From Catenaria anguillulae PL171 (lineage: Eukaryota > Blastocladiomycota > Blastocladiomycetes > Blastocladiales > Catenariaceae), in NCBI GenBank assembly GCA_002102555.1, contig MCFL01000004.1:1-64000 (forward strand): a stretch of DNA of 64,000 bases, written 5' to 3'. A model generated the notes under the pieces. That model ran no database searches, had not been told where the DNA came from, and was given only the letters and a program-made list of their open reading frames with translations. Every line of letters begins with the position of its first letter. Positions within the stretch are counted from its first letter, which is position 1. The position numbers and the translations under genes are program-made. Shown here in pieces: positions 1 through 12,001 of the stretch.

Positions 1-205
1 ATAAACACAAATGGGTTTTGAGGTATGCGCGACATGCAGACTCGTTGCCCAAGCCTGCATCGGTGACTTGTAATTGGAGGATTGGTGGCGGGTCAACAGG
101 ACGACGGTCGGCACGCTCGCCGTACCCGCACATGCGTGCCTTTTGAGGGGTTGGCGGACACTGAGCGAGTATCGACTGAAAAATGAAACAAAAAGTGACC
201 AGACG

Positions 206-1281
206 TTAGTGAGGAAACGAGAGCATCGTCAACAATAAGACAAGAAAGACATACAGTCCACCACGGACCACTTCTGCTCGTGAAGGTGCTGCAACAGCAG
301 GTGTTGGAGCAGGCGCAGCCGGAGCCGCGGGTGGTGCTGGGGCAGGGTGTGCTGGCGCTGGAACGACCTGTTGTTGACGATAATGCTGAGTCGTGTACGA
401 GGGGTTCAACGTGGGCAAGGAATGTGCTGTTGCTGCTGCTGCTGTGTACTGCGGAGTGTGCTGGAAAGAGAACTGTTGCTGCTGGTGGTGCTGCTCCTGA
501 CCAGGCATCATGTGCATTGGAGTTGGCGGCAGGCCCATGGGTACAGCGGGTTGCATGTGAAAATGCTGCTGTGGATGATTGACGTAGTGTGTCGGTGCAT
601 GGGCTGGATGGGTTGCTGATGCGGATGTTGAGTCGCCAGCGGCCCAACATGCGCAGAACTGGACGGTTGATGATGGTAATGGCTGATCCGTTGGCAGCGG
701 CAAGTGCTTGGCTATAGGAAAAGTGCATGGATACCTGAGGACTGGGGGCTGTGCCTGCGCTGGGCGGTTCCGGTGCAGGTGCCGTTGCGATGGCGGGCGG
801 GTTTGAGTGGGCAGCCGGGAGCGAGTTGAACGAGTACATTTTCGGCAATGGCGGCAGTGAGGGCCGACGGGAGTATGGGTCTGAATCGGGCTGCGATTGC
901 ACAAGCGGCGGCGAATGCTGGCAAGTTTGCCTCTTGTCGCTTGCAGGTGACCGATTGCTTGGAGAAGGGTCAACCAAGCAAGAGATGGCGGGCAATCTCT
1001 GCGAGGACAATGGTTGCGGATCCGGTGGCGGCTGCCGAGGCTTTGGCGCGAGACGGTCGAGCTGCAAGTGTCACGGTCGCTTCGGCCGGAAAGGCTGCTG
1101 CTGGTGGTGCTGGCGGATGATGGGCATGCGGGACAGGATCAGGATCATCGTTGAGGTCAGCATGGTTGGATGGAGGAGGAGGGTCAGAGACGGCGGCAAC
1201 AAAGTGGGCATGGTCAGGGTCGCGGTCACGCTCAGGGTCCTGGGCAGCGGGAGCGCAACCGTCCTGCTGTGGTGGTGTCAT
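206..1281 (-). CDS. hypothetical Gln/Pro/Ala-rich protein with hydrophobic C-terminus, gene model unresolved
   Basis: I do not recognise this protein. A likely start is the ATG at 1281 (begins MTPPQQDG). That frame closes at 970. Reading then moves to a second frame around 900-640 (PYSRRPSLPPLPKMYSF, then ALAAANGSAITIINRP) and to a third frame from about 640 to 206. The third part holds His/Gln- and Pro/Ala-rich tracts and ends in a hydrophobic run (GGLYVFLVLLLTMLSF) just before the stop, as in a tail-anchored or single-pass protein. No canonical GTAYGN donor joins the three parts cleanly, so they may be separated by weak introns or by single-base indels. Low-complexity composition makes reading-frame choice uncertain. 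The long plus-strand ORF opposite looks like a mirror of the same biased sequence. Confidence 0.3.
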
Positions 1282-1933
1282 TGCAATTGCGGCAAGAGAC
1301 GGCGGCAGCGAGCCAAAGAATGCATGGAATGTGAGACAAGTGATAAATGGTCATACAACAGCTCGAGGCCAGAGGCCAGAGGCCAGAGCCACAGGCAGTC
1401 ACTCGGAAACACGGCCGTTCAACCGTGTCAACGCAACCAAGCAACGAAGATGATCGAAGACACGGGGCCATCAGGGAGCCTGAGCAAACCAATTGCAAGC
1501 AAACCGAAACCGAAACCGAAAGCTCAGCACACCCAATGCCTCCATCGCGAACAAGCCGAAACCATTCAAGAGTCAAGACGCGCGGTGGACGCGGATTCAG
1601 GACCCAGACGTACAGTCGACTGTGGGATGGTGAGGATGAGGACGGATGGGCAAGCGACAGGGATTGAGAGGGAGACGGAGAGAAAGGGAAGCTGGTCGCC
1701 ACTGGAAGCCGCCATGCCATTACGCCTTGCGAGTGGACACTGTCCAGGACAAATGGCCCTGACAGTAGCAGAGGAGGGTTGGATCAAAATGCAGCAACGT
1801 ACAAACCGAGTGCAGAAGATAATGTGTGTACGGGGCAAGTACTTGTGCTGCTCGCAGGACTTGTGTGCGCAGTGTGAAAGTGGGTGGCAGCGAAAGAAAC
1901 GCTGTTGACGTGTGCACATGCATATGATGTTAC

Positions 1934-2468
1934 CGTAGTCAGGATGATCATTCACAGTGACTGAGCGGGGATTGCCGCCATTAGGGTGCCCCTGCGACTG
2001 CAGGCAACTGTCTCGCAGCTGCCGAATGATCTGGGGCAAAGAACCGATGTACATACCGGATAACTGGTGCAGCAAAATGCTCTGAATGGACGGCTCAGCC
2101 GTGAGCGAATGATGGTGATGGAATACGCCGAGTACTTGTCTTGCAAGCGCAATAGATGGCAATATGGCGAGGTCAAACAGCAGGTAAACGGTCAGTGAGA
2201 CAGGTAGGAGATTGAAGGGGCCAAAACCGATTTTGTAGGTCGACCGGATTGTCGGGAAACCGTCAAGTACCCGTCCGGTGCCAAGGGCCCAGTTGGACTG
2301 CAGCAGGAATCGGCAGAGTTGGGCGAGTGGGCGAAACCCGAGACCGTGTTGTTGATGGTTGTGTGTTTGTGAAAAATGCCGAGTTGGGTAGGAAAAGTGA
2401 GGCTGGGCGGAAAGAGAGCGTGTCGTGAATTTGAAAAACAAACAATACTGGACACAACAATCAATCAT
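1934..2468 (-). CDS. hypothetical protein, exon(s) with one hydrophobic segment
   Basis: One minus-strand reading frame between about 2300 and 1934 looks like a real exon. It has a mixed composition, a hydrophobic segment (FNLLPVSLTVYLLFDLAI) and then a soluble stretch ending in VNDHPDYG, immediately followed by a GTAACA donor-like site at 1933. The N-terminal part is uncertain because two other frames are also open between 2190 and 2464. It could be the 5' part of the gene whose 3' part lies at 206-1281, but I could not find a convincing acceptor linking them. No family is recognised. Confidence 0.25.
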
Positions 2469-3918
2469 TTTGAGGGGTGAAAAGGGAGGGGGTTGTCATC
2501 ATGACCAGGTACATAAGCATTTCATGTTCGAACCATAAGGAAAGAATCTATCGGTACCAAAGGCGGGGCGAGCTGCGAGAGCGCACAAATGAGCCAGGTG
2601 CAGTCGAGTCCCAAGTCGATGGAGCTAAGAGCGCGGAGAAACCCGAGTCTGAAACCACTGGCACGTCTCTGGTGTTTTGTATGGTCCTGCTCTCCACACA
2701 CACGCGCACAACAACACAAAAGAACAAAAGAGCGGGCCAAATGTCAGGACATCATGTGACGGTTGATAAGTCGGCGAGTGTATGCTTCTGCACATTCCCT
2801 AGACCGCAAGTCGATGACCAGAAGGCTGCACTCAGCCGGGAAGACCGAGAAGGTACTCATACCACTTGTCACCTTCGGATTTCCATCCTATTTCCTGTTG
2901 CATCATGTACATTGCCATTCAAATATGAATAAATAAACGATGAAGATGAGTGTCCAAGACGTGGCCGTCATAGCGACGTTCAATGGTCGGCTAAATCTGT
3001 CTACAAACCGTCGGAAACTGACTCCGAATCCCTCCGTCTGTTTACTGTTTTGCGTGGGAATATACCGCTTGCTGTAATCCCTTCCACTATGGTACTGCAC
3101 CGCTTGATTTCAGATTGCAAAATAGGTGGATCATGTGCCTGTGCTTGTACGTGTGTGCTAACTTGGCTCAATCCAATGCCGGGCAGTGGGCGAACAAGAC
3201 AGGCCAATGCCTGGGGCCACTCAGAAAATCGATCGCGTGAGACTTTTCCATTTCCGGCTGCTGCAAGCAGAGTTGCGGTACGAGCTTACTGCAAGAAGCA
3301 GCAAAGGAAACCGAAAGCGTATTGGGCTTGCTTGCAAAGAAAAAGCAGCAGCCAGCCGATTGCTGGAGCTGTGTTGCAGGGTAGGACAGACGCGTTTCGT
3401 GTCCGCAGCTGTGGATGCCGTGGCAAAACTACCAACAATCCGGCCACGGTTTTGCGCTGGAATCCCGACAGCTGCAGATTGTGAGCACAAGCCCATATCA
3501 GAACACCCGTAGTGTGGCACATGAACATGGGTCCTCCACTTGATCACGACAAGCTGTGTTGATCTTTGTGAGACAGAGGACGTGTCTTAGGCAACCAGCC
3601 CACGGGACGGGATTGTCAGCGATCGGCTTGCCTGCTTGGAGAAATAGTCAATACACCCTTGCGAGCTCATGCACTTCGCTTGTAATCGCCACAGACCATA
3701 TGACGCCGGTAGCCCGTGGTTCATTGCAGTTCCTGTCGTTCGATTCAATCAATCTTGCATACATCGCCACTCCTGATATTAGATCATCACAACGATTGTA
3801 TGTCAAATAAAAATTGTTGAATCATGAACTGACTGATCCATCACTTCTAAATACTCTGTATTCATTCATCGTGGGTGCATCTTGGCACAACCGCAACCAT
3901 TCTTCCTCTACTCTCCGT
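2469..3918. other. intergenic, no supported gene
   Basis: Open frames here (for example 2477-2932 and 3050-3484 on plus, 3221-3547 on minus) are short, overlap one another in several frames and lack a believable start, domain or splice pattern. The segment is somewhat AT-richer than its flanks. It probably holds the 3' UTR of the membrane protein gene at 3919-6165 and upstream sequence of the gene at 1934-2468. Confidence 0.5.
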
Positions 3919-6165
3919 TCATGCCCCGTCCGCCTTCTCGTTCATCAACGCCGTGGCCGCCGTTGGCTTGTCTCCAGATCCACCTTTTGCTTTGGAAGCC
4001 GCCGACCGCACTCGCTTCAACACCACCCCGTCGCTCTTGGTAGGTTGAGGCACAATCAAAAACACGTCTCCGCCCGCCTTGCCCTCTGCCTCGGAATCTT
4101 CGAGCAGACGCTGCACTGAAGTGGCGAATCCGTGGGCGCCCGAGGAAATGGCCGTTTGAAGAACGGCCGTCGAGTTGATTGGCGGCAGATTCGACGAAGT
4201 GATGGCCTTTTCGGAATCGGGACCGGCCGGGGCCGCGCCTGGGATGGTGGAGGGGACGAGCGGGACTGTGCTCATGGGTGAGGATTTGCGGCGGCGGGCC
4301 TGCAGCCACAAGAATGGTGTGGTGACGGGTGGAAGAAGAATGAGCAAGAGGCCGCCAAGGATACCCGCAAAGACGGCAACAGGCCAAGAGTAGGAGGTTT
4401 GGCTGAGAAATGTTTTTTGCTGAGTGTAAGCACCATGGGCAAGGATCGAGAAAAGAAACTCAAAACTCAACGCACGCAAAGTTCTTTGTCACTAGCACAG
4501 TTCCCGTTGCCTTACTGTACGCGGGTGTCGATAATTGCACCAAGGCCGTATTCCCCGCAGTGACCACCCCAGCACATCCCGCCGTGTTGGCCGTTCCCGT
4601 CAACTGCACCTTGTACGTCTGGTTGCGGTGTATCAATCCCAAAATGGCATACGACAGCATGACCTCATAGTCTCTCACCACATTTGTCTCGGTTGTCCGA
4701 TAAATGTATGTAGCCGGATCAGGAATGAACCGATACGTCCGAGCCAACCACGACCACTGCAGGGCCGTCGACCACCCACTGAGGGCATTGCGCATGAATG
4801 CAACCACGGCCGGCGCGCTGGACGTGCTGTGGATTGTAATGGATGTGCGTTGGGCGTTCGCCAAATCGGCCGCCGATGGACTTGTCCCGAGCGATTGCCG
4901 TACAGACTCGGGGATGCCTTTTGTCACAGTCACGTCCATGGTGTATGCGGCAACTCCGCACCTCAGACCGAAAATGAGATCCTTTGCAAATGCCTCGCAT
5001 ACGCCAAACGAGCACTCGGGAATCGCCATAATGCTTGGGTTTGCTGTGACACGGGAAATCACGTCATTTGATAAGTCCGAAATGCCAGCATAGCCGCGCT
5101 TGAGCTGGACGGTTTGCGACAAGAGGTCGGTGAAGCCCACAGGAAGCGTGAATGTTGGCGTCACGTCAATGCCCGTTGCGTTGCTCAGCGAGCCCATGGT
5201 CTTATCGCCCGTCTTGATGGCGCACGTCACGTTGACGCCAACAAGTGTAGTGCGGAAGCGTGTATAATGTGTGGGTGAGAGCGGGATCATGACGGCGAGT
5301 TTGAGTCCTTGGCTGTTTTGGACCTGGATAAAGTCATCCAAATAAGGGGCCGTGGCATTGCGGACAGCTTGGTCTGAGCTGACAAGTGTGGTTGAATAGA
5401 CGGCTTCGAGCATTTCTCCAAGCGGGACACTTGGTCCAGAGTTGAACTGGGATAGCACACGGACAAGGTAAGTCTGGATCAGTTATAGCAATGACCGAGA
5501 GCCATACCGTGAAGGAAACGTTTCCGGCTGTGAGTGCGCTCGCACACGATGCCATGCCGAACGGGTTGTTTATGTTCACCGAGGAAATGAGTTCTTGAGA
5601 GTCATGAGCCTTGGAAAGCACCGTGTCTGTGACGAAATTGGCCGAGAGCCAACCCCAAATGGTAGACGTGCAAAAGGCGACAACGGATGAAAACACAATG
5701 AGGAAACGAGTCGTCCCGACTTTCTTGGTCCCGTGCGTCTTGGCTTCCGACAGCGTGCGAGTAGCGATGGACAGGACTCCGTCACTTAACGCTGCGTAAC
5801 TCTGTGCCACAAGGGTGTTCGCGTCAGATCCAGATTCTCATGTAGCTGGCAGGTTCCCTTGGGACCAATGGGACCAAAATGCACTGCATGTGTACGATTT
5901 GCATGAGAACCCCCTCGCGCGTTGTCCCCTGAAGCATGACCTTGAGCGCATTTCGGGCATACAGGTCGCATAGCACCGACGATGCGTACGAGGAGATGAT
6001 GGTGAGGGCCGATGCAGCGTAGGATGCCGTGAGAAATCGGTTTTGGTTGTATGTCGGCAAGTAATGATCAATGACCAATGTGACGGCGATGCCAATGATG
6101 ATGATGTATTCCTTGACATTCCATATCGCGTTGAGTGCGCCCGTCAGGCAGGTTCGGACGCCCAT
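3919..6165 (-). CDS. multi-pass membrane protein with large cysteine-containing ectodomain (hypothetical)
   Basis: Four exons fit with consistent phase: 6165-5896, 5801-5508, 5473-4521 and 4402-3919, giving 666 residues. Exon 1 carries two hydrophobic segments (EYIIIIGIAVTLVIDHYL and ALTIISSYASSVL). Exon 2 carries a third (FLIVFSSVVAFCTSTIWGWL). A roughly 320-residue luminal or extracellular region follows, with N-glycosylation sequons and paired cysteines (CSFGVC, CGVAAY, CAGVV). A last helix (WPVAVFAGILGGLLLILLP) precedes a cytosolic tail rich in Ser, Pro and Ala. Introns are 94, 34 and 118 bp; the first has a CTGAC branch site before its AG. I know no named family with this layout; it resembles uncharacterised fungal surface proteins. 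Upstream of the ATG the frame stays open for several codons, so a further 5' exon is possible. Confidence 0.7.
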
Positions 6166-6905
6166 GATGCCGATTTGAAGTGAACTGTTGTTTGCTCTAA
6201 GTTTCTATGCGGCACTGGACGTTGTATCGATCCGGGGTATGGCATGGGTTTGCATGTGCTATCCTGGAAAGCCATTCCTTTACCGGCAAGGGCTGCAGAA
6301 GGGTGTCACGTCCGAAGCACAGCCCTGCCTTTGTTGGTTTTCGCGCATCGTCGCTGATGAGAACAAACACGCACCGCTTTGCTGATATCCTACGAGTCAT
6401 ACTCAATTGTCTGAACTGACACGCTTTTTATTTACGAGGCTGGAGATGAGGTACATACAATCTGTCCTCGCGATGCGAGTCACATTGGCACAACACTTCA
6501 CCCTGGAAAGTCTCCAAAGAACTCTCAGCTGGCGAATGGCCCAACGTCACTTGAACGTACATGCAGCTCATCCCGGCATTTCTGAATCCGCTACTGCTGT
6601 GGATGTATATACGCTCAGGTATTCAAGGTATCTGGCAGCATATCTCGCGGTTGCAGGCTCGCTCGCCGTATAACCTTGCTGGTTGTACTTACGAAGTATT
6701 CCAAAGACAATTCTGATCACAATCGATCCGATCAAGGCTTCGAAATGCCAGCTTGCACGTAGCATCGTCAGACATCTATTCATTGGTCACTGGGAAATAC
6801 TCGAATCAAAGGAGCAATAGCAATCCTGACTTTGCACTCAATGCAACTGTGCCCGACATCAGAGCGAAGCAACTGATCCAACCCGCACCATCTTTCCCCT
6901 CCACC
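6166..6905. other. divergent intergenic region between membrane protein and LAM-type genes
   Basis: This 740-bp stretch should hold the promoters of the minus-strand membrane protein and the plus-strand GRAM-VASt gene. A strong donor sequence (GTAAGTACAAC) on the minus strand begins at 6692 and follows a frame reading SIVIRIVFGIL, so an extra 5' exon of the membrane protein gene may lie around 6690-6780. Its phase did not match the first confident exon, so I leave it out of the model. Confidence 0.4.
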
Positions 6906-9900
6906 ATGCTCATGTCGACCCTGTCGCGTCGGCCTCTTCCCTCGACCCCAGACTCGCCCAGCAGCAGATCGAGTCAACCAGGTGCCAGTCCCGTCTCCGC
7001 TTCCGAGAGACACAGCTCACCAGCACCAGCATCCACGTCAGCTGCACCCGTCGGCCAGGAAACTGATCAGCGGCCCGGCTCTCTGCCAGACAGTAGTCGT
7101 CGATCCTCGGTTCTCTCCGACAGCGCCAGAGGCGCCAATGTCAATATCAACGGCAACGGATATTTCGAGCACTTGTCTGAATCCTCTCCCAATCTTCTCG
7201 GCCCGTCTCATGTCCCGGCTACACCAAATTTGGGCAGCGGGTCGGCGGATGGACGCGACCTTCTCGCAGCCAACACGCAAAAGGCACGTCCGTCTTTCGT
7301 GCCTTCATATGAACGCTAGGGTCGCAGATTTTCGGTGGCCTTCTGAAGCCCTGATTTTCTGGCTCTCGTGCACGGCGGCTCAACCTGCCAAGCATGCCAA
7401 GCAACAGGCTTTCAGCGTCTGAACTTGATTTGCTCAGGGTTGCCCAAGCCGACGTGCTCTTTGCCATCAGCCACCGACGATCGCCACTTTCGCGTCGCAG
7501 ACGACGCCACATCCAAATGCTAACAATTTGCTTGTGGCCTCCTCCATTCACTTGACCTCCAGGCCGCCTCATCTGCGAATGTCATTGACGCTGGTGCGAT
7601 ACCAGCAAACTATGCAGCAGCCGACTCCGAGCAACGTGGTATGCGCCTTCGAGTTTTGACTTGATTCCTGTACGACCATGTCTGCGTGTCGAATAAGGAG
7701 ACTGACCAAACACCCATGATGGTGATTCGTCCCTACCTCAGATTTGCCGTCCGTCGCCATAACCTCCTCGGGCGAACTCACGAGCGCTTCATCCGAACGC
7801 CCGACTTCATCAACTGCGCCGCCCACGTCAACCGCTACTTCATCGTCATCGTCATCGGGGTTCTTCAACGTGGGCTCTCGGATTGCCCGAGTCATGGTCC
7901 AGCCCATCAACTTGATGGTCAACCTTGCCTCACCTTCAACGACTACTGCTCCCACTGCCAATTCGCCTACCATCGCTGCACCTGTTCCACCATCATCCAC
8001 CATGACTGCCACCGCAGCAGCATCGCTGCCGACCCCGACCGATTCTCGGCAGCCATCCCAGGCAGTGTCGCCAGACTTGTCGTCCAGCGAACTGTCTCCC
8101 GAGCCATCGATGACGGCTCAACAAGATCCACAATCGCCAGCGACCAATACGACCGCCGCCCACGTAGACCAGCCCCTACAACCGCGCCCTTCCATTCAAA
8201 CCACCACGGCAGCCCCTGTGCCTTCTGACCAAGATACCCTGGACCCGAATTCCCTATCACCTCGCCCGCGATCGATCAGCGCGGCCGCAACTGCCGCATC
8301 ATCTTCACCATCTCGTCAACCAGACAAACAAGCTCGCCCACGCTCGTCCACCATGGCCGCCCCATCCAATACCCGCACCAACTACGGACCGACCCTGTCC
8401 CCCTTTCCTACTCTGCACGAATCAGCCTCGACGCCCACCCCCAACTCTGCCCCGGCGGCCTCATCTTCCTCGTCCACTCTTCCCGGCCCGCCCGATATTC
8501 CACTGGTTGCCAAACACTCCAAGAATCACGCCTTCCACGCCATCTTCAAGCACCTTCCACTCGACGAGTTCCTCATTGAAGACTTTTCTTGCGCCCTGCA
8601 AAAGGAAATCCTCGTTCAAGGGCGGCTGTATTTGACCGAGCGGCACATTTGCTTCCACGCTGTCATCTTTGGCTGGGTCACGTCAGTGCAAATCCCGTTG
8701 GCCGATGTCACTTTGATTGAAAAGCGTGTGACGGCGCTCATCTTCCCAAACGCCATCGAGGTACACACGCACACACAGAGATACTTTTTTGCATCCTTCA
8801 TCTTTCGCGAGCTGGCTTTCAATCTCATGTGCTCGCTATGGCACAAGGCCAGGGGCGAGGCGGGCGAAATGTGTTTGCCTTTCCACCCGGACCGCCCACA
8901 TGGGACCATTGAGGGAGCAGCCGCTGCAGCAGAGAGCAAGAAGGGCAAGGGTAGGAGGTCTAGGAGCCAGTCGAGAAAGAGGTTGTTTACGTTTGGATCG
9001 TCGTCAAGAAATACCAGTGCGTCTTCGTCGAGTGCTGGGTTGATGGATGGCAATGGTGGCTCAGGTAAAGGGTTGTTGGGTGGGTCAAAGTTGGGATTGG
9101 GTGCGGGCGGCGAGTCGACGAGCAACACAGATTCTGCCAGTGATGCGGGTCGGCCGTCGATGCACGGGGTTGCGAGAAGGCGGACGGGCGGGTCGGCGAG
9201 TGGCCGGCGCTCGGTTGTTTCAGCGTCCGGCGCAGCAAGTGACGATGGGGACGAGTCGGATGATGAAGGAGACCGACAGGGTGAGGGCGAGGAGGACGAT
9301 GATGATTCGGGCTGGGATTTACAAGATGATGACGACGGCGACGATGTGCACGAAGTCCACGCTCACTTGCCACCACCCAAGCGCAAAAAGTCTGCTGCAA
9401 CGAGCCCGGCTAAGGCATCTCCAGCTCGTAGCGCACCAAAGCACAAGGTCGTGACCAACATTCTCAACGAGGAGGCCGCCTCGGCTCTGGGCATGACGCC
9501 AATGCAGGGCACGCACCCGCGGTCCTTGTCCGAGTCTTCCATTCATGCGTCACCCGCAGTAGTGGTTGCAGCACAGTCGCTCCGGAACGCCGCTTCCTCC
9601 GACTTGCTATCATCGCCAAGGATTGCGGCAGCTTCGATTCCGTTACCGCCGTCGCGCGCATCAACACCGGCATCCGCGACCGTACCGGCACCCGCCGCTG
9701 ACGCCGAACCTGCAGTCAAGCTTCCTCCGATTGGCTCGTGCTCATGCTCGCATCATCCCGAAGTGGTGCTCGATACGGAGTGGCCCAACGTGCTCCCCGA
9801 ACAAAGCTTTGAGTTCCTGTACACACCCGGTGCACCCATCATTGACCTCGTCATCAAGGGCAAAATGAACTGCAGCGACCTCGACTTTGGGCCCTGGGAC

Positions 9901-10950
9901 CCGGCCGCGCCTCCCTCTACCTCGTTGCCACCCACTTCAGCAGCCCGCGCACTCACCTACAACATGCCCCTCAACCTGCCCGTGCCCGTTCCCGGCGCCC
10001 CCAAAGTCACGGGCGTCAAGTCGCGCGAGTCCATGGTCGACAGCTCCCCCTCACACTTTGCCGTGGCGGCCGTCACGGAAACGCCCGATGTTCCGTCGGG
10101 CACGAGCTTTGCGATCCACGCGCACATTTGCATGACGCACGCGGGCCAGGGCGCGACACGCGTCAAGGTGAGTGTCGCCGTCAAGTGGTCCAAGTCCGTG
10201 TGGATGCTCAAGAGTACGATTGAGAATGGCGCGATTGACGGACAGAAAAAGTATTGGATGCAAGTGGATGAGGCCATCCGCGCGCAGTTTGGCAAGGCAG
10301 CATCGGCGGCGGCGGCGGCGGTAGCCAGTCCCGCCAAGCCTGTGCGGCGTAGAACACGGTCGGGATCGGGAACAAGCTCGGCACTGGGCATGGGCAAGTC
10401 AAGTGGATCGGCAAAATTGCCCCGTGCGTCGGGCAAGACCGATCTGGCGGCCGCCGGCGATGGGGCCGGACCTGTGCGGCGTGGAAGCGGGCATCATCGG
10501 GCATCGGGCAAGCGGTCAAGCAAGTCGGGCCCTGTCAGCAAGGGGCGAGATGCAGGCGCACCACCGGCACGTGCGGCAACGTCGAGCGTGGATAGATTAC
10601 ACTTGGGCTTGTTGATTGCGTTGGTGTTTCTCAATCTGGTCGTGTTTTGGCAATTGCGGGCCATGCACGGTTCCGTGACGCGGGCACAGCAGCAAGCCAG
10701 TTTGGGTGTGACTTGGACAGCAGTGGCTCCGTCGCCGACGACGACCAAAGCGCTACCGACGCCGTCAGCTATAGACCCGGCACCATCGTCGGCAGCTGCG
10801 ACGCCAACGAGCTCGAGCAAGGTGACAGTCGCGATAGCAACAGTGGAGACGGGCATTCCGCCCGCCCCAGTGCCGGTGCCAGTCGCGAGCAAGGATGTTC
10901 CGAATATTGAGCGGCCAGAGGCGGCGAGCAATGAAAAGGCCGAGTTGTAG
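6906..10950 (+). CDS. GRAM-VASt-TM protein, LAM/GRAMD1 (Aster) family sterol transporter
   Basis: Proteins of this family sit in the ER at membrane contact sites and move sterol from plasma membrane to ER. Exons 6906-7287, 7438-7493, 7563-7638 and 7742-10950 join in phase and give about 1240 residues. The last two junctions are strong; the donors of introns 1 and 2 (GTCCGT, GTCGCA) are weak, so the N-terminus is less certain. A long Ser/Pro/Ala-rich disordered region precedes a GRAM domain at about 432-545 (FLIEDFSCALQKEILVQGRL, HICFHAVIFGW). An acidic and basic linker follows, then a VASt domain at about 837-1028 (FLYTPGAPIIDLVIKGKMNC, KYWMQVDEA). A single C-terminal helix at about 1122-1146 (LHLGLLIALVFLNLVVFW) is the ER anchor. 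This order matches yeast Ysp2/Lam proteins and animal GRAMD1. No START domain outside VASt was seen. Confidence 0.88.
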
Positions 10951-11363
10951 ACTGCACATTGTTCCGTTGCATTGAGATTCAAATGACATGGTTCACTTTC
11001 TTTTTCTTTCTTGTCTCGTCTCTTTGAGTCCTCGCTCCTGGCATTCTCACATCCTTGTTCCCACATCTCTTTTCCTTATTGCGTTTGTGCTTGGCCATTT
11101 TGTCGTCGTTGTCCGTCACTGTTTGTCACGATGATATCATTCGCTTGTCTGCATGGGCGTCATGCCTGCTACACTTCAATTGTCCGAGTGAATGGCCTCA
11201 TGAGCACAGACCGAAACAACTGGACACAAATGTCATTCTTAAAGCACAGAAAACAAACGAGACATGAATACACATCAAAATGAGAGCAATTGGAACCTCA
11301 AATCTCTTCAAAAACCACTACATTTACCGTAGCGAATGCGAATCGCACAACGAGTTCTCAAAC
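10951..11363. other. convergent intergenic region
   Basis: This 413-bp space separates two genes that converge, so it should hold both 3' UTRs. It contains T-rich runs on the plus strand (TTTCTTTTTCTTTCTTG near 11000). No gene is supported. Confidence 0.5.
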
Positions 11364-12001
11364 CTACTCGCCATCCGTCACCTCTGTTTCGGTCGGCACT
11401 GGCTCAACGACATTCTGGGTCGCCGTCGGCTCCTCGGGCTCTGGCGTCGGCTCAGGCTCTGGCGCAGGATCCGTCGGCGTGGGTTCAACGGGGTCCACGG
11501 GCGGCTGCGGATCTGGATTCACGGGAAGAATCGGCTGCACAGGCGGCGCCGGCGGAAGGAACGGCGGCAGGTTGATGGGCGGCAAGTTGATGGGTGGCGG
11601 GTTGACAATGGGCGGATTCGGCCAGGATTGACAGGTACAGGAGCGGGAATGACGGGAGCAGGCGCGGGAGGGGCCGGAGCTGGAGCGGGGGGCCGCTTTG
11701 GCGGAGTTGGCGCGGGGCGCTTGGGTTGCTTTGGTGCAGGGCGCTTGGGAGCCTTTTTGGGGGGTTGCGGGGCAGGACGCTTGGGAGGTTGAGGAGTGGG
11801 ACGCTTGGGACTTGGCCTGGGAACCGGACGCGGAGCGGGACGCGGGCGTGGGCGTGGGGCACGGAAGCGGAAGCGCTTGACCAGCTCGCGCGACTCGGAT
11901 GCGACTGGCGCATCTTCTTTGGCAATCGGGGCTGCGATTGCCAGCGCACTGAACACGGCAATGACTGCGAGGATGGAGACAGTGAAGGACAGGACACGCA
12001 T
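11364..12001 (-). CDS. secreted proline-rich protein with Kex2-type site
   Basis: The ATG at 12001 starts a clear signal peptide (MRVLSFTVSILAVIAVFSAL followed by AIAAPIA). A short propeptide ends in the dibasic ELVKR, a good Kex2 site. The mature protein begins with Arg/Pro dipeptides, then repeats of the type PxPPKRPAP, then Pro/Ala. Exon 1 (12001-11639) ends at a GTACCT donor; exon 2 (11534-11364) resumes in phase after GTGCAG and encodes an acidic tail of Pro-Glu-Pro and Pro-Asp repeats ending EVTDGE. Total 177 residues. A charge switch from strongly basic to strongly acidic proline repeats is unusual. Likely a cell-wall or extracellular protein; function unknown. If the intron is not real, the change of frame near 11600-11640 would need an indel. 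Confidence 0.65.

Noticed and set aside
751-1908. Plus-strand ORF of 385 codons
   Set aside because: It mirrors the proline/glutamine-rich minus-strand text, is rich in Cys, Trp and Gly, and has no domain. It is an antisense shadow of biased sequence.
3050-3484. Plus-strand ORF of 144 codons in the 2.5-3.9 kb gap
   Set aside because: Cys/Arg/Ser mixture with no domain; comparable ORFs exist on the minus strand over the same bases.
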